Below are positions 12,015-24,499 of a stretch of 64,000 nt of DNA, one piece after another. Position numbers and translations under genes: made by a program. The notes beneath the pieces were generated by a model. It ran no database searches, was not told the origin of the DNA, and saw only the letters and a list, made by a program, of their open reading frames with translations. Position 1 is the stretch's first letter. Each line of letters begins with the position of its first letter. The stretch comes from Moringa oleifera (lineage: Eukaryota; Streptophyta; Magnoliopsida; Brassicales; Moringaceae), in the NCBI GenBank assembly GCA_021397835.1, contig JAJFZO010000579.1:325001-389000 (forward strand), written 5' to 3'.

Positions 12015-15000
12015 ATGGCAAGACGGTACAGTAGTGGCAGTGAATCGAGTGAGGATGATAAAAGGGAGACGCATCCTGGTCGCCGCAGGGAAAAGAAGAA
12101 TGGTTCCACAACTCTTAGTCATCAAAATCGTGGAGATGAGTCCAGTGATGATGAGGCAGGGAAGGGCAATCAGCCTCAGAGGCAGCGAGATGATAGTAGT
12201 GATGAGGACGTAAGTAATGGAAATCAAGAGCGGCAGTATAGTGATGATGATAATGTTAGGAGCACCGATGGAAGGCGTAAGGGTGAATATAGGCGGCGAA
12301 AGGAGTCTGGAGAGAGTGGCTCTGATGAAGATGATAAGAGGATGAGGAGAGAAATAGGAAGAAGAGAAAGAGAGAGAGAAAGAGAAACAAGTGGTAGGTG
12401 GAGAGGAAGTGGGGATGGAAGGGGTGAGGATGAATATAGGGGGCACAAGGAGTCCCGGAAGAGTAGTCCTGATGAAGATGATGAGCAGGTGGATAGAGAA
12501 AGGGGAAGGAGAGAAATAGAAACAAATGGTAGGTGGAGAGGAAGTGGAGATGGAAGGCCTCAGGGTGAATATAGGGGGCGCAAGGAGTCCCTGAGAAGTA
12601 GTCCCCATGACCATGATGAGCTGGTGGAGAGAGAAACAGGAAGGAGAGAAAGAGAGGGAAAAAGAGAAACGAATGATAGATGGAAGGGAAGTGGGGATGG
12701 AAGGCGAGATGATGAATATAGGGGGCGCAAGGAGTCTCATAAGAGTAGTCCTGGTGAAGATGATGAGCCAGTGGAGAGAGAAACGGGAAGGAGAGAAAAA
12801 GACAGAGAAAGAGAAACAAGTCGTAAACGGAGAGATAGTGGGGTGCGGGATCAGGGTAAAGAACCCCATGGAAGTTCTGATGAAGATGATGGTCTAAGGT
12901 CAGAGAAACACAGAAGAGAAAGAGAGAGAAACCATAGGCGTGAGAACGAGCATCGACACCATGAAGCTGATGATAGCTATAGAAAGAAGGACCGGCGTTC
13001 AAGGCCAGATTTGGAGGAGGATGATGATAGAGGGTACAGGAATTCAGAACCTAAGAGGGACAGAAGGGGCAATGATAAGCAGAGGCATAGAGACAGAGAT
13101 GATGATGCTAATGTGAAACATGGGAGAGATGATGTAAATGAGAGGCGAGAAGCTGGTCGGGGTTATAAGGAGAAAGAGGAGGGAGATGCCAGGCGAAGGA
13201 AAGATATGAAATCACGGACACAGCCAGCAGATTCAAAACTGCAGAGACAATCAGCTGCTCAAGAAGGCAATACAAATGCTGATTCACTAAGCTTGGGTAG
13301 AAGTGGAGGTGTTTACATTCCACCATTTAAGTTGGCGCAGATGATGAAAGATGTCCAAGATAAAAGTAGTGTTGAGTATCAGCGGCTCACATGGGATGCC
13401 CTTCGAAAAAGCATAAATGGGCTTGTGAACAAGGTCAATGCTAGTAATATAAAGAATATTATTCCAGAACTCTTTGCCGAGAATCTAATAAGAGGAAGGG
13501 GTCTATTTTGCCGGTCATGTATGAAATCACAGATGGCATCTCCTGGTTTTACTGATGTATTTGCTGCACTTGTAGCTGTTGTGAACACCAAGTTTCCTGA
13601 AGTTGGTGATCTTCTCTTGAGAAGAATAGTTTTGCAGCTCAAGAGAGCATATAAGCGTAATGATAAGGTGTGTGCTTATCCTGTTTCTGTTATTCTGTTG
13701 TGCTTTATCATTGCCTTGTACTCATACAATTATCTCTTCACGTATGTTTGCTTCTCCATTGAACTTCTCTATCGGGCTTTTGTTTGTTCACAGCCTCAGT
13801 TACTAGCTGCTGTTAAGTTTGTAGCGCATCTAGTAAACCAGCAGGTGGCTCATGAGATTATCGCTCTGGAGCTGCTCACTGTTTTGCTGGAGAATCCTAC
13901 CGATGACAGTGTTGAGGTAGCTGTTGGCTTTGTAACTGAGTGTGGATCAATACTTCAGGATCTTTCACCAAAAGGATTGCATGGTGAGTGTCCTGTTGTT
14001 TAATTTGCTTTTATGTGGAGCCGTCATTTATTTCAATATTCATATGATTGTGCCTCAACTGTTTCTTTTGTCAGTTTATTTCATTTCTAATGTCAGTCAT
14101 TAGTTAATCTATGGCGTGATTGTTTGCCGCTATGCTGCTGCCTTCCTACGTGATTCTTGTACCTGATGTAATCTGAGTGTTGATCTAACTGTTATTCTCT
14201 TGTCGTAAGAGATCTAGTATGGACAAAAGGTGCTGCCTTTTTTTTCTTTTTTTGGCATGAACAAGCACTTCTTTCAAACTGATATACGGTTTTTCCGATC
14301 TCCAGCACACAAGTGTACATGATTCAGGTGCATTCTCATCCACGCTACCAATTAGGGTGTTGCCAAAGTAAACAACAAAAAATTTGCCTCTTCTTGGTAG
14401 TCAAAATGAAGCACTCGATTGATCATCCTCATGAAAATACTAGGGGCATTTGACAGGCATCAAAGAAAGTCCCATCAACGTCTTAAATGCAATTTTCAAT
14501 TTGTCTTCCTGTTGGATTCTAATCCGGTGATTGTCACTTCTTAGATCTTCTAAACCACTTACTGAAACACACATGATCTAGAGAACATATCTAAGCCGTC
14601 CCTTCATTCCAAGCAAAGGGGATTGGGAATTGATACTTTGTTGGTAATTTTGTTGATGGACCTGACTATTAAAAACTAACAAATAGAAAATTATATCACG
14701 ATTGTGAAAGAATGCGATGATGATACTGTTGGCTTTTAGGTTGGTACATAGATTAGGTGATGAATGTGAGCTGCTATTAGTGATGGCACAGTCCCAGTTT
14801 GCTGTACTTGTGAATATATATAAAACATTGTAATATAATAAAATATAAGTATATGTGAAATGCATGTACTTGTGTATATATATGTGTCTGTGTGCTTGTG
14901 TGTGTTTTTTATTTATGATAATACAAGGTTCTCGATTTTTATCATTTTATATTCTACTACCTAAAAAATGTTTTCAAAATGCTAGATAGCCTTGCAAGTA

Positions 15001-15280
15001 ATGCTACCTCTGAACGTTTATTAGTAGGGAAAATTATCTAGGCTATGTATCATAAGGTTCATATTGGTATTTATTTTACACATTTCAAATTTTGTAATTT
15101 ATGCAGGCATTTTTGAGCGGTTTCGTGGCATTCTTCATGAAGGAGAAATAGACAAACGGGTTCAATATTTAATTGAAGGCCTATTTGCTATAAGAAAGGC
15201 TAAATTCCAGGTTCAGTGCTTTTTGTCTGTCCAGTGTCACATTTATATTTGTATGCATTATATGCTTAAGAAGCAACAAC

Positions 15281-15317
<37 letters not shown>

Positions 15318-17112
15318 TCCTCTCTCACTCCCCAACCAAAAAAAAAACTCAAATCCCTGTGTGTTACATTTTCAGGGTTACCCTGCTGTTCGTCCGGAAC
15401 TGGATCTTGTGGAGCAGGAAGATCAGTTGACTCATGAGATATCTCTCCAAGAGGATATAGATCCAGAGATTACCCTTGGTATGCTTATTATGTGGGCGTG
15501 TATTTATGTGGGTGCTTGAATGGTTTCTCATTATAATCATCTTTATTGTCTTTCTGCAGATATTTTCCAGCCCGATCCTCAGTTCCTTGAAAATGAGAAA
15601 CGCTATGAAGAATTGAAGAAAACGATCCTTGGTGAGGAATCTGAGGATGAAGATGGTTCTGATGCAGGCTCAGATGATGAGGATGATGATGATGATGATG
15701 ACGACGACGAATCTGAGGAAGAGGAAGAACAAATGAAAATCAAAGATGAAACAGAGACAAATCTTATAAATCTTCGGAGGACCATCTACCTAACCATTAT
15801 GTCCAGTGTCGATTTTGAGGAAGCAGGCCACAAACTTCTAAAAATTAAACTAGAGCCTGGTCAAGAGGTAAACTGTCCAAACTTTGCTGCATTTTAATGA
15901 TTCTCTAGTGCCATCTTGTTCCCTTTCTTATTTATTTATTTATTTCCTTTTTTTCTGAGTTTATTGTCTTATGACTTGAGGTGAATTCATTGGTTTTGTG
16001 ATGTCAGGAACATTTTTGGTATTTATATGTATATAGTCTTAAATCCTAAAAATTTCATACTCAGCTGCAGTATTCTTGGCCACCCAGCCTTCACTTTTTT
16101 GCTCAACACTCCTCGTGTTACATCACCTGAGCAAATACGTTACTTGGAAGCAGATACAACTGTTTAAGTTATATCTATCTGTCCTCCTCCTGACATGTAT
16201 GCAATATACATTTGATATATAGCTCTGCTTTTTAATACCTAACTTTGCTAGTCTGTTTGGGCTTATCTGAAGTAAAGCCCTCCGAGAGGTGTGTATGTTT
16301 CTATGGACATTTCTTTTCATCCATTATTACTATTATTGCTTGGTTATTTGAGGTAGCTTTCATGGTTGGGATGATGATATTGAGTGATGAAACCATAGAT
16401 CATATGGAAGCAATAGCTCTATACTCGGCGTTCGTACCGGGGAAATCAAACAGCCGAATACAAGAACTTGATTGTTATACCTTTTGGTTGTTTAGATTCT
16501 TTTTCTTTGCTTGTCTTTTTCCTTTTCTTTTTGGTGGGGGGAGGGGGTTGGTGCAGGGATATGGTGAGAGTTTTACATAGCTCTAAAATTGATAGAAGAA
16601 TATTAGTCAATATCAGCTTTCATTCTTACAGAAGCTGCAATAAATTTCCTCCTTTTTAATCTATAGTGCTGTGGCACATACATGAAGAGTAATTGAACTC
16701 TAAGAAGGGTCTATGTGCCTTTCGCTTGAGCTAGAGCTTTGATCTCCAATGTGATCCATATAGAAATGATAATAAATAACCTGTTATTTCAGGTGTATGT
16801 ATAGTCATCTTCACTTCTTGTTACAATGCTTGCAGTTATTGCCATTTTCTGTTTCCCTCTCCCCCCCCCCCCCCCCCCCCCCCCCAACCAATTATATTAA
16901 GATTGCTGCGGATTTGATGTTTAAGCCTGGCAGTTGTGTAATGGTTCTTATTGTGTGATGCTAGCGACTCTGTTCCTCCTCTACTTATCTGTTTACATTT
17001 GCATGGCAGGGATAGTGGATGATATAAAACTTCTCGTTTATCTTAATGTTTGTACGAAATCCCAAAGACTAGATGTGGGCTGCTAGTTCAGTTATTTTAT
17101 TGCTTAACTGTC

Positions 17113-17156
<44 letters not shown>

Positions 17157-18470
17157 TTATAAATATTTCCTGGGTTCTTTGTGCTCCATTTTCTGCATAA
17201 GTGTACCTTAAACCTGCATTTTTGTTACGTTGGAGTCTGTCGCATATGTTGAGGCTTATATATATGTGGTTTGGTCTTTGCAGATGGAGTTATGCATAAT
17301 GCTTTTGGAGTGCTGCAGCCAAGAGAGGACTTACCTCCGGTATTATGGTCTTTTGGGGCAGCGGTTTTGCATGATCAATAAAGTCTACCAGGAAAATTTT
17401 GAAAAATGCTTTGTGCAGCAATATTCTATGATTCATCGGCTTGAAACAAATAAGTTACGTAATGTGGCAAAGTTTTTTGCACATTTACTTGGTACAGATG
17501 CTCTGCCTTGGCATGTGCTGGCCTATATACGCTTAACTGAAGAGGACACTACTTCCTCGTCTCGTATATTTATTAAGATTCTCTTCCAGGTAATTATATG
17601 AAGATACCTAAATCTCAGTTGTATCTCTCTACTTCTCGTAACCCCCACTCTCCTTTCATGTGCTAATGTGGCAGTCTTGTAGCCTAATGAGTTGGGTTAA
17701 GCTAGTTACATCAAGTTTGGCTCAAATAAATAGATAAATTTTGTGAATGTCACCATGGATGGTTCACTTTATTTGGAAAATCTCCCTTTATAGGAATGTA
17801 GATTTGATTATCCAGGTCCACCTGATAGAATTTCTGGTTTATTTTGTAAATTTCTATTTTGGTATTATATTGAGAAAATAGTTTATTGTTTTCTTTATCA
17901 TTGACCACTTGTGTACTTTGTTTAGTTGTCCACTTGGCACCCTCTATTGTGTCACCATCTTTGGTCTCTGAATCTTAATCCTAAATTATGGAGTGTTTGC
18001 TGTTAAAACAGGGTGACTATTTTTTTCTCCAGCATCGATATGCCCTTTGATTGAAGCTGTTGAGTTCACCTAGTGATTAATTTCTGGTGCAGGAATTGTC
18101 AGAGCAACTTGGGATCCGATTGCTGAATGAGCGACTTCAAGATCCCACAATGCAGGACTCTTTTGAATCAATTTTCCCAAAGGATAATCCCAAGAATACT
18201 CGATTTTCTATCAACTTCTTCACATCCATTGGGCTTGGTGGTATCACAGAAAATTTGCGAGAATACTTGAAGAACATGCCACGGCTTATTATGCAACAGC
18301 AAAAACCGTTGTCAGATTCAGAAGCAGATGATGACTCAAAGAATGCTAGTTCATTGGATGCAGAATCTGATAGTTCTGAGTCTTCTGGCTCCGGTTCAGA
18401 CTCATATTCATCAAGTTCTGATGAAAGCGACAGGGATAAAAGAAGCAGGAAGCGGCGGAGAAGAAACTGA
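12015..18470 (+). CDS. CWC22: Pre-mRNA-splicing factor CWC22 homologue
   Basis: Seven coding exons: 12015-13667, 13794-13983, 15107-15210, 15376-15478, 15560-15867, 17284-17589, 18093-18470, joining in frame to 3042 nt (1013 residues). CWC22 is a nuclear spliceosome component that, in animals, brings the exon-junction-complex helicase eIF4A3 to the splicing machinery. Residues 1-440 are charged R/E/D/S-rich with imperfect tandem repeats. An MIF4G domain spans about 455-640, with the diagnostic blocks [18 protein letters not shown] and [12 protein letters not shown]. An acidic D/E run follows near 715-740, then an MA3 domain (about 745-870, [14 protein letters not shown] and [13 protein letters not shown]), and a Ser-rich tail ending in Arg/Lys. 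The ATG at 12015 is used; an in-frame upstream TTG at 12000 is not a plant start. A 5' UTR exon ends at 11789. Confidence 0.97.
12290..12840 (+). repeat. Imperfect 135-147 bp coding repeats in the CWC22 N-terminus
   Basis: Four in-frame units in the first coding exon, each encoding about 45-49 residues of the form RGRKES-x-SSP-acidic run-ER-x-GRRE-x-ET-x-RW-x-GSGDG. The GAAACAA/GAAACGA landmark recurs at about 12386, 12521, 12668 and 12815, with spacings of 135, 147 and 147, all multiples of three. The repeats extend the disordered charged region without breaking the frame. Confidence 0.85.
14250..14660 (-). mobile_element. Ty3/gypsy reverse transcriptase fragment in CWC22 intron
   Basis: On the minus strand, split over shifted frames with stops, are blocks in the order of a Ty3/gypsy reverse transcriptase. 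They are an NK-x2-IP start near 14645, DLRS-x-NHRIRI-like residues near 14535, KIAFKT near 14490, [11 protein letters not shown] near 14440-14410, and FVVYF-x2-TLI in place of the catalytic FVVYFDDILI near 14375. The catalytic Asp pair is gone and no LTRs are visible. It lies wholly inside CWC22 intron 13984-15106, antisense to the host gene. Confidence 0.7.
15282..15342. repeat. Poly-C tract (34 C) with CCAACC and A-run
   Basis: Thirty-four consecutive C residues at 15282-15315 in CWC22 intron 15211-15375, then a CT-rich stretch and CCCCAACC followed by an A-run. This is one of the longest uninterrupted C-tracts in the window, and the true length may vary. Confidence 0.9.
16861..16891. repeat. 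Poly-C tract (25 C) followed by AACCAA
   Basis: Twenty-five consecutive C residues at 16861-16885 in the CWC22 intron 15868-17283, then AACCAATTA. Confidence 0.9.
17115..17152. repeat. (AT)n microsatellite
   Basis: About nineteen AT units in the CWC22 intron 15868-17283. Confidence 0.95.
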
Positions 18471-20388
18471 GGCTATCTTCTACCCTACCCTGGTTGAAAA
18501 GTTTGTCCGTAGATGATGTAGGAAATTGTTATAATTCATAATTGTCAATCTGTAGAAGTAATGTATTCATAGTTGCTTTCTCACTGTCTGCTTTCTGCCT
18601 TTTTGCTAACTTTATCAGCATTTCACTGGATGGGGTAGGCATGCATTCAGTGCATGATGTATGAAATATTAGGCATACTGTGGTTTCTGGAAATTTGCTT
18701 GGAGATACCATTTCCTCAGCCAGGATGATTGCCACTTGGAAGTTTTTAGTGGTGGGCTCTTGCTTAAGCTCTAATTTGTTCAATTGTTTTGGTAATTGTG
18801 GCATGGACAGATTATGGTGATGTTTTTTACTCTAGGAGCAGATTTATGCTTACTTTCGGTTACAGAAAATAATTTTTTTATTGCAAAATTAAAATTTTGA
18901 ATTATTTATCTATTTATTATGTTCTTTTTAACCTTTTTTTTAACGATGACATTGGTAATTTTTATTTTATATTGTTATTATAATTTATGATTTACATAGT
19001 TGTTAATCATTATCAATCTTGTATGACTTTTTGTTTTGAATCTTTGTAGTAATAATAATAATGTTATTATTATTATTGTTTTTTTTTATTTCAGGTTATG
19101 TTATTTTTTGAAATAGCTTAGTATAATACAGTACACTGTTTTAAAAAAAATTAAAAATATTTTTAGTATATAAATTAGTTATGGGCTTCAGCCAGCGGCA
19201 GCATATGTCATCACGTTCAGGAGCGAACAAGCACTCAATTTCTTTTGAAATGGACTCGCTCGGTTAATCGTACTTGCAAGGGGCTTATGATCTGCTGAAA
19301 TAATACATCCGGTTTATTTTTATTAATCCCTAACATTCATGAAGCAGATTGTCCAAAAGGGCATTCTGCAAGCAGGAAAACGACCTTTTTGACGATCCAG
19401 AGGCTGTAGTTTGACCCCGGTCTCGGGACCTCCCAAGTCACGGAGTCTTTGATCAAGTTGTAAAAAAAAGGAATGTACCCTAAATTTGGGGAAAATTTAT
19501 TAAAAAATAATTATAAATGGAGATAGAGAAAAATATATGGTTGATGCAGCTAAAATTAGCTAAACATAAATAAAAAGTTGAATGATTTTAGAGAAGTCAT
19601 TAATTATTTTTTATTTATTAAAAAGTGTAATATGATTCTTGCATTGAATTTAAACATAAGTAATTTGTATATTGTGCATTTGATTTTTCAAATATAAATT
19701 ACTGAATTTTATTATAAGTAAAAAAAAAAGCCATTCAAAATTCCATTAAGAAACACCATCATATGAATAATTTATGCAGATTACCTACCCCCTCTACACT
19801 TTTGGCTTGAATTTGTTTCACTGTTTCTACCCTTTTTTTTCCTGAAGTTTAAATTCTGTGGCTAATTTAAGAAAGATATAAGATGACTAAAATCATAATT
19901 AATATATTTGTGCCAATTCAAGGATTCCTCCAGTGCAATTAGACTACACCTGTGCCAATGCTCCCTTTTTTAACTGGTAATTACTAACTCAAGCGATTCA
20001 AGCTAGATCTAAATGGAGTCTGCAACTTACAACTTCCTTCTCTTGCTCCCATTATATCCCATTTCTTAAATCCAAAATAGAACAAAAGAAAAAAGTAGGA
20101 AATAATGCTAATTGCACAGCAAATCTGCAAATATTGATGACTCCTGATTTTATGGTCTGTCTAATGGCCACTATCAAACAAGGTTCAACTAGATGGATCA
20201 GTACAGCACAAAGACAAGCCAAATGAACTGCATCCAACAGAACCGGGGCAGGGACAGGGCCGCTTATGCCTCAAAAAACTCCAGGATCTAGTCACCCACA
20301 ATGGTTTCCCGTGGAATCTGTCAAACGGAGAAGTGTCCAACCATTCTTCTCATTTTCAGTATGGTATAGGACAAATATCCTCACAATG
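18471..20388. other. Convergent 3' flanks of CWC22 and PIGF
   Basis: Holds the CWC22 3' UTR (from 18471) and, on the other strand, the PIGF 3' UTR (below 20389), with AT-rich sequence between. No supported gene. At 19350-19470 the minus strand has a possible SINE-like block: CTTGATCAAAG, GACTTGGGAGGTCCCGAG and a degraded B-box-like GGGGTCAAACT. No target-site duplication was found, so this part is only a suggestion. Confidence 0.5.
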
Positions 20389-23300
20389 CTAGTCTACCTT
20401 GCCATGCTCCTGTCTACCATGGCTAAGCACCAGGCTAAATGATCCCAGCATTCCCAACATGTAACCCAACATGGCTCCATAACTCACGCAGATAGGCCAT
20501 TCCTAACAATGAATATAATTTAAGATTCAGCTCTCCATGTAAACAAAGCACTATAAAATAATAAATTCAGTCAGATCTACCAGAAAAGATCATGTCTGAT
20601 AAACTCAGTTTCTCATCAGATTTTCAGAAGCTGCTATTGCATGTTTTATGGCAGCATTTTACAAGTTTTAATTGCTCGAACCTTTTTTTCAGACAGAAAA
20701 CAAGAATCAAAAAGTATTTATTAAAAAATGTCAGATTTCCATCCACGTTGTCTCCAGTGATGTTAACACTACCTCTATGTCATCATTATCCTAATTTGTT
20801 TATAAGCATCAGTCCACTTATTCCTCCAGAAAAGAAAAGAAGAAAGAAATGTAACAAGGATCCAAACTAAGACTACTAGCTTGAGACAATGATGAGAACT
20901 TGAGATTAACAGCTAATTCCTATAGTAGAGTGCTAAAATGTTAACCAAAGATAGAGCTTCAGAATAATTAATGAGTGAAGGAGACATGTTACCAGCAAAA
21001 ACATTTAAATAAATTTCACTAAAAAATTAACAAACACTACCTGCCATGGTCTTTCCCAGTCAAGTGGCATTGGCCAAGCTCCAAACCAGGCTCCAACAAT
21101 AGCTCCATGTGCTGGTAGACAAATCATATAATCTATGGATCCATTTGGCCTAAGACAGACAAAAAGCATTCCACATCAGCACATATAATGCTTGTATCAG
21201 AGGAAATTGCACTTGTCTATATCTATTCAGTTTATCTTTCAATTTGCAGCCTGCAGCAATGAAAATTAAGGGGGGAAAAAATACAGAACTTTTGTTTCAA
21301 CACAGTTTAGCAAACAAAGTAAAGTAGGCTAAGCTAAGGGCAGCTAGTCCAACTATTGTTCCCTCCCAATATGAGATAAATGCTTATGAGCTTAGACAGG
21401 CTCTGCATAACAATGGAATCCACATGTAGGACCACAAGTACAAGGCCTAAAGTACAAAATGAAACAGTCGACAAACTTGACAACATTAAAATTTCTATGA
21501 ATAACAGGTATGTAACAACAACCTAAGGCGTGAAATGAAAAAAAAGAGAGCTGCAGAAACATATACTTAATGCCAAAAACAGAGGTAGAACACAAACTAA
21601 TGTTTAACACTTACTTTGTACAAGCAAATATACGATGCCAATCTGTCCATGATGAACCATAGACAGAAGATGCTGGCACAAACTGCAAGACCAAAAGGAA
21701 AATGAGATTTATACATTATACACATGAAAGGACACCAAAAAAAAAAAATCTAACTAGCTAAATCTGGAAGATATCTTCTACATAAAACTGATGCATCAAT
21801 GACTCGATATAAGTTGAGATGGACACAAATTTGGAAACTTATGGCCATCTCTGTGTCTTATAGGTCATTTTGTTAAACAGCAGCTGTTAAATGATATCCT
21901 CTGATAAGATAAAAACTAACAGGATTGTTATAAACTGATCCACTAGGGTCCTATGGTTGTTTGATCTGATACAGTATTATAAAGTAAGTTGGAAAGCAAG
22001 AAAGTAAAACTTCTCAGATTTGTCTCTCTCTGACTCATAGAAATGACAAAATACATACTACTGTCAACTAATAAATACGACTACATCACTCTCTGAGCAT
22101 CCATTGCCAACTATGAGTATGAAACAAGAGAAGAAGTCAAATTGTCATGATTGCAGTCACCCATCTAGGTTTTGCTAATATGTCAAGACTGTAACAAACT
22201 GGATACTTACGGTGAACAATGACATTAGAAGAGACCAGTTAATGGTCTTTGGTAGATACCTGTGTACAACAAGAAATTCACAAGATCAGTACTTTCTCAA
22301 CAATTGAACTTAAAATAAGCTTCATGATTCTGAAAACATTAATCACAGTTGAGATTAGGCAGTCCAAGTGACTCTTTAAATTGTCCCAGATAGAATCCTC
22401 CATCATTTAAATTGGATCGAAAACAAAAACATGAAGGTTGAGGGGAAAAAAGAAATCTTCTCTGAAAAAGAAGGGAATTTTAGTACCTTATAATGATGAA
22501 AGGTTCTCTTTTTGGGACTGAAGGGTGTGAAATTTTCCCTCCCAACCAGAACTGTGACTTCTGTTTTCAAAATTATAGTAAGAAATATTCTAATACAACC
22601 CTATCTCACATACTGCAAGCCAACAGGTGCACCCAAAGCAAATGCTCCCAAAGCATTTATTATTGCCCCTACAGAATAGAAAATGCACAAATCATTAAGA
22701 TACATATACTTTTGGATCAAGAAAACTTCATGAACATCCAAAAAGATGTACACATCTGCAAGCAGCCCACATAACATCAGTTACACACAAAACACTATCA
22801 GTGGTGACCCCACTTCGAACCTAATCACAAGTCATGAGAATATCTTTTGCAGACAAATTATGCAGTTGTGCATTTTGAAAGATAATAATAAAACTGTTAC
22901 ACATAATTTCTTCACTATTTTTTCCCTTATAACCTTATTTAATTTTTCCAAATATTTCTAGTAGAACTTCTTGATTTTGAAAATAGTAAACCAAAGTATG
23001 TTATGGCAACAAAATTGATTGAAATCTGAAAGTGTAAGAGGTCTCACTCCACTTATCTTCAGGTGCTTTGTCAAAGAGCTAAGGAAACTCTTGAGATTCT
23101 TCTCTTTAAGCTTTGGATAATTTCCTGACATTTTTTTTGGTCTATTTGCAATTTAGATATCTAAAACGCGCGCACGCACACAAAAGCAAAGTTATATGGC
23201 ACATGTAGATGTCCAGAGAAATGAAATAGGCATATTGTAACATAGATGGAATTCCAATCCAACTTAGCCTGATGTAAATATTTATCATGCTAACTTACGT

Positions 23301-24421
23301 TATTACATCCATGCAACTTCCACCAAGACTAAAGACTTTAAGCAAAGCTGATTACATAGTTATATTATAGTAATTGTTCAAATCATTTTGATTGTCCCAC
23401 TAAAAATTTCAGCTTTGCAGTATCATAAACAAAACATATCAAGCAAACCTAGAGGTTGGATCTTAGGTAGTAGACTTTCAAAGCCCTGAGCCTTCAACAG
23501 AGTGAAAAAAAGTGCTAGCAAATATTTATATACAACAATAAATAACAGATATGTACACTGAATATGTTTTTCAAACAAATTAATCAACCTTTTTAACTGG
23601 AAAATATCACAGAACAATAAATGTTAAACACAGAATGTGAAATTTTAAACTAACCAATAGGAAGGCCCAGCATGCCACGGCCAACAGCTTTCCAGTACTG
23701 AAAAAATCATAAGAAGCAAGCTGTTGAAATACAAAAAAGAAGGGGAGAAAATCTGACGAGATAATAATGTAAAATAAAGAAATTGTTTGGCGTCCTAGAC
23801 AAAGTAAGAACAAAACACTGAATCCAAAACCCAAAATCTCCAAAGCCGCAATAGCCATTTCGGAACCAAGAAGCAAAACTAAATGAATTTGTTTTCTTTT
23901 TTAAAAAAATAAAAAATCTGAATTGGTTTCCACAGAAAGAAAGAGAACTACCTAATTTCCTCTTTCTTTCCTTTTTCCTTCATATTTCCAGCAGCCAAAC
24001 AAGGTCTCTCCCCCCCCCCCCCCCCCCCAAAAAAAAAAAAAAAGCAAAGAAAGAAGAAAACAAAAGCAGCAAAACAATGTGAATTACCGAGCATTTCTCC
24101 GGATTTCGCCGAAATAAACTGTAAATAAGAACCACAACTGGAAACTCAACAACCTTAAAATGAAAACTAAAATTAGTCAAAGGAAACAAAAAAGAAAGAA
24201 AGTGAAAACGAAATCATAAAATCGAAGGGAAAGGCAAGAGAGATAGCAGAGAGAATTACCCAGACGAGAAGAAGCGTGAGAGTGGGATCAGAAACAAGAT
24301 CGACGGAGTAGACATTGTGAGCCACCCAGAATCCAACGGCCAAAGACAATCCAGAGATCAGGTGAATCGAGAATGCTTGTGCAGGCGATGATAATTCATC
24401 AGGAGCTTCCGTTTTGTCCAT
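20389..24421 (-). CDS. PIGF: PIGF/GPI11: GPI ethanolamine-phosphate transferase subunit
   Basis: Eight coding exons on the minus strand: 24421-24260, 24153-24088, 23697-23655, 22668-22614, 22259-22211, 21682-21615, 21149-21041, 20502-20389. They join in frame to 666 nt (221 residues), close to the roughly 220 residues usual for the family. PIGF is an ER membrane protein that stabilises the transferases (PIGO, PIGG) adding phosphoethanolamine to the mannoses of GPI-anchor precursors. Conserved blocks seen: FWVAHNVYSVDLV near the start, YWKAVGRGMLGLPI, KTINWSLLMSLFT, GSSWTDWHRIFA, YMICLPAHGAIVGAWFGA and WPMPLDWERPWQEWPICV. Hydrophobic segments run along the whole length. The donor of exon 4 is GTATGT at 22613, which keeps the frame; a nearby GTGAG would break it. 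Confidence 0.96.
24010..24043. repeat. C19-A15 homopolymer pair
   Basis: Nineteen C (24010-24028) directly followed by fifteen A (24029-24043) in the PIGF intron between exons 2 and 3. In the minus-strand pre-mRNA this reads U-run then G-run. Confidence 0.9.
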
Positions 24422-24499
24422 GGTCCTGGGTTTTTGGACAGTGTCGCCTTAAAGGAGTATCAGCGACCTGGTGGGGCTTAAGAACTTGCAGGAAACCAT

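Noticed and set aside
12224..13002. Long minus-strand frames opposite the CWC22 first exon
   Set aside because: They are mirror images of the repetitive R/E/S codons on the plus strand and have no domain or splice support.
13668..13793. Reading straight through the CWC22 126-nt intron as normal coding sequence
   Set aside because: The inserted hydrophobic residues interrupt a highly conserved MIF4G block (KRNDK then PQLLAAVKF), and both splice sites are good; kept only as a retention candidate.
15603..15785. Poly-Ser frame on the minus strand
   Set aside because: Antisense to the Asp/Glu run of CWC22 coding exon 5.
19350..19470. Firm SINE call downstream of PIGF
   Set aside because: Only a tRNA-like promoter resemblance; no tail or target-site duplication could be placed, so it is mentioned only as a possibility.
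22610..22614. Alternative PIGF donor at TAT|GTGAG
   Set aside because: It would shift the frame of the next exon; the GTATGT donor four bases earlier keeps the conserved KTINWS block in frame.
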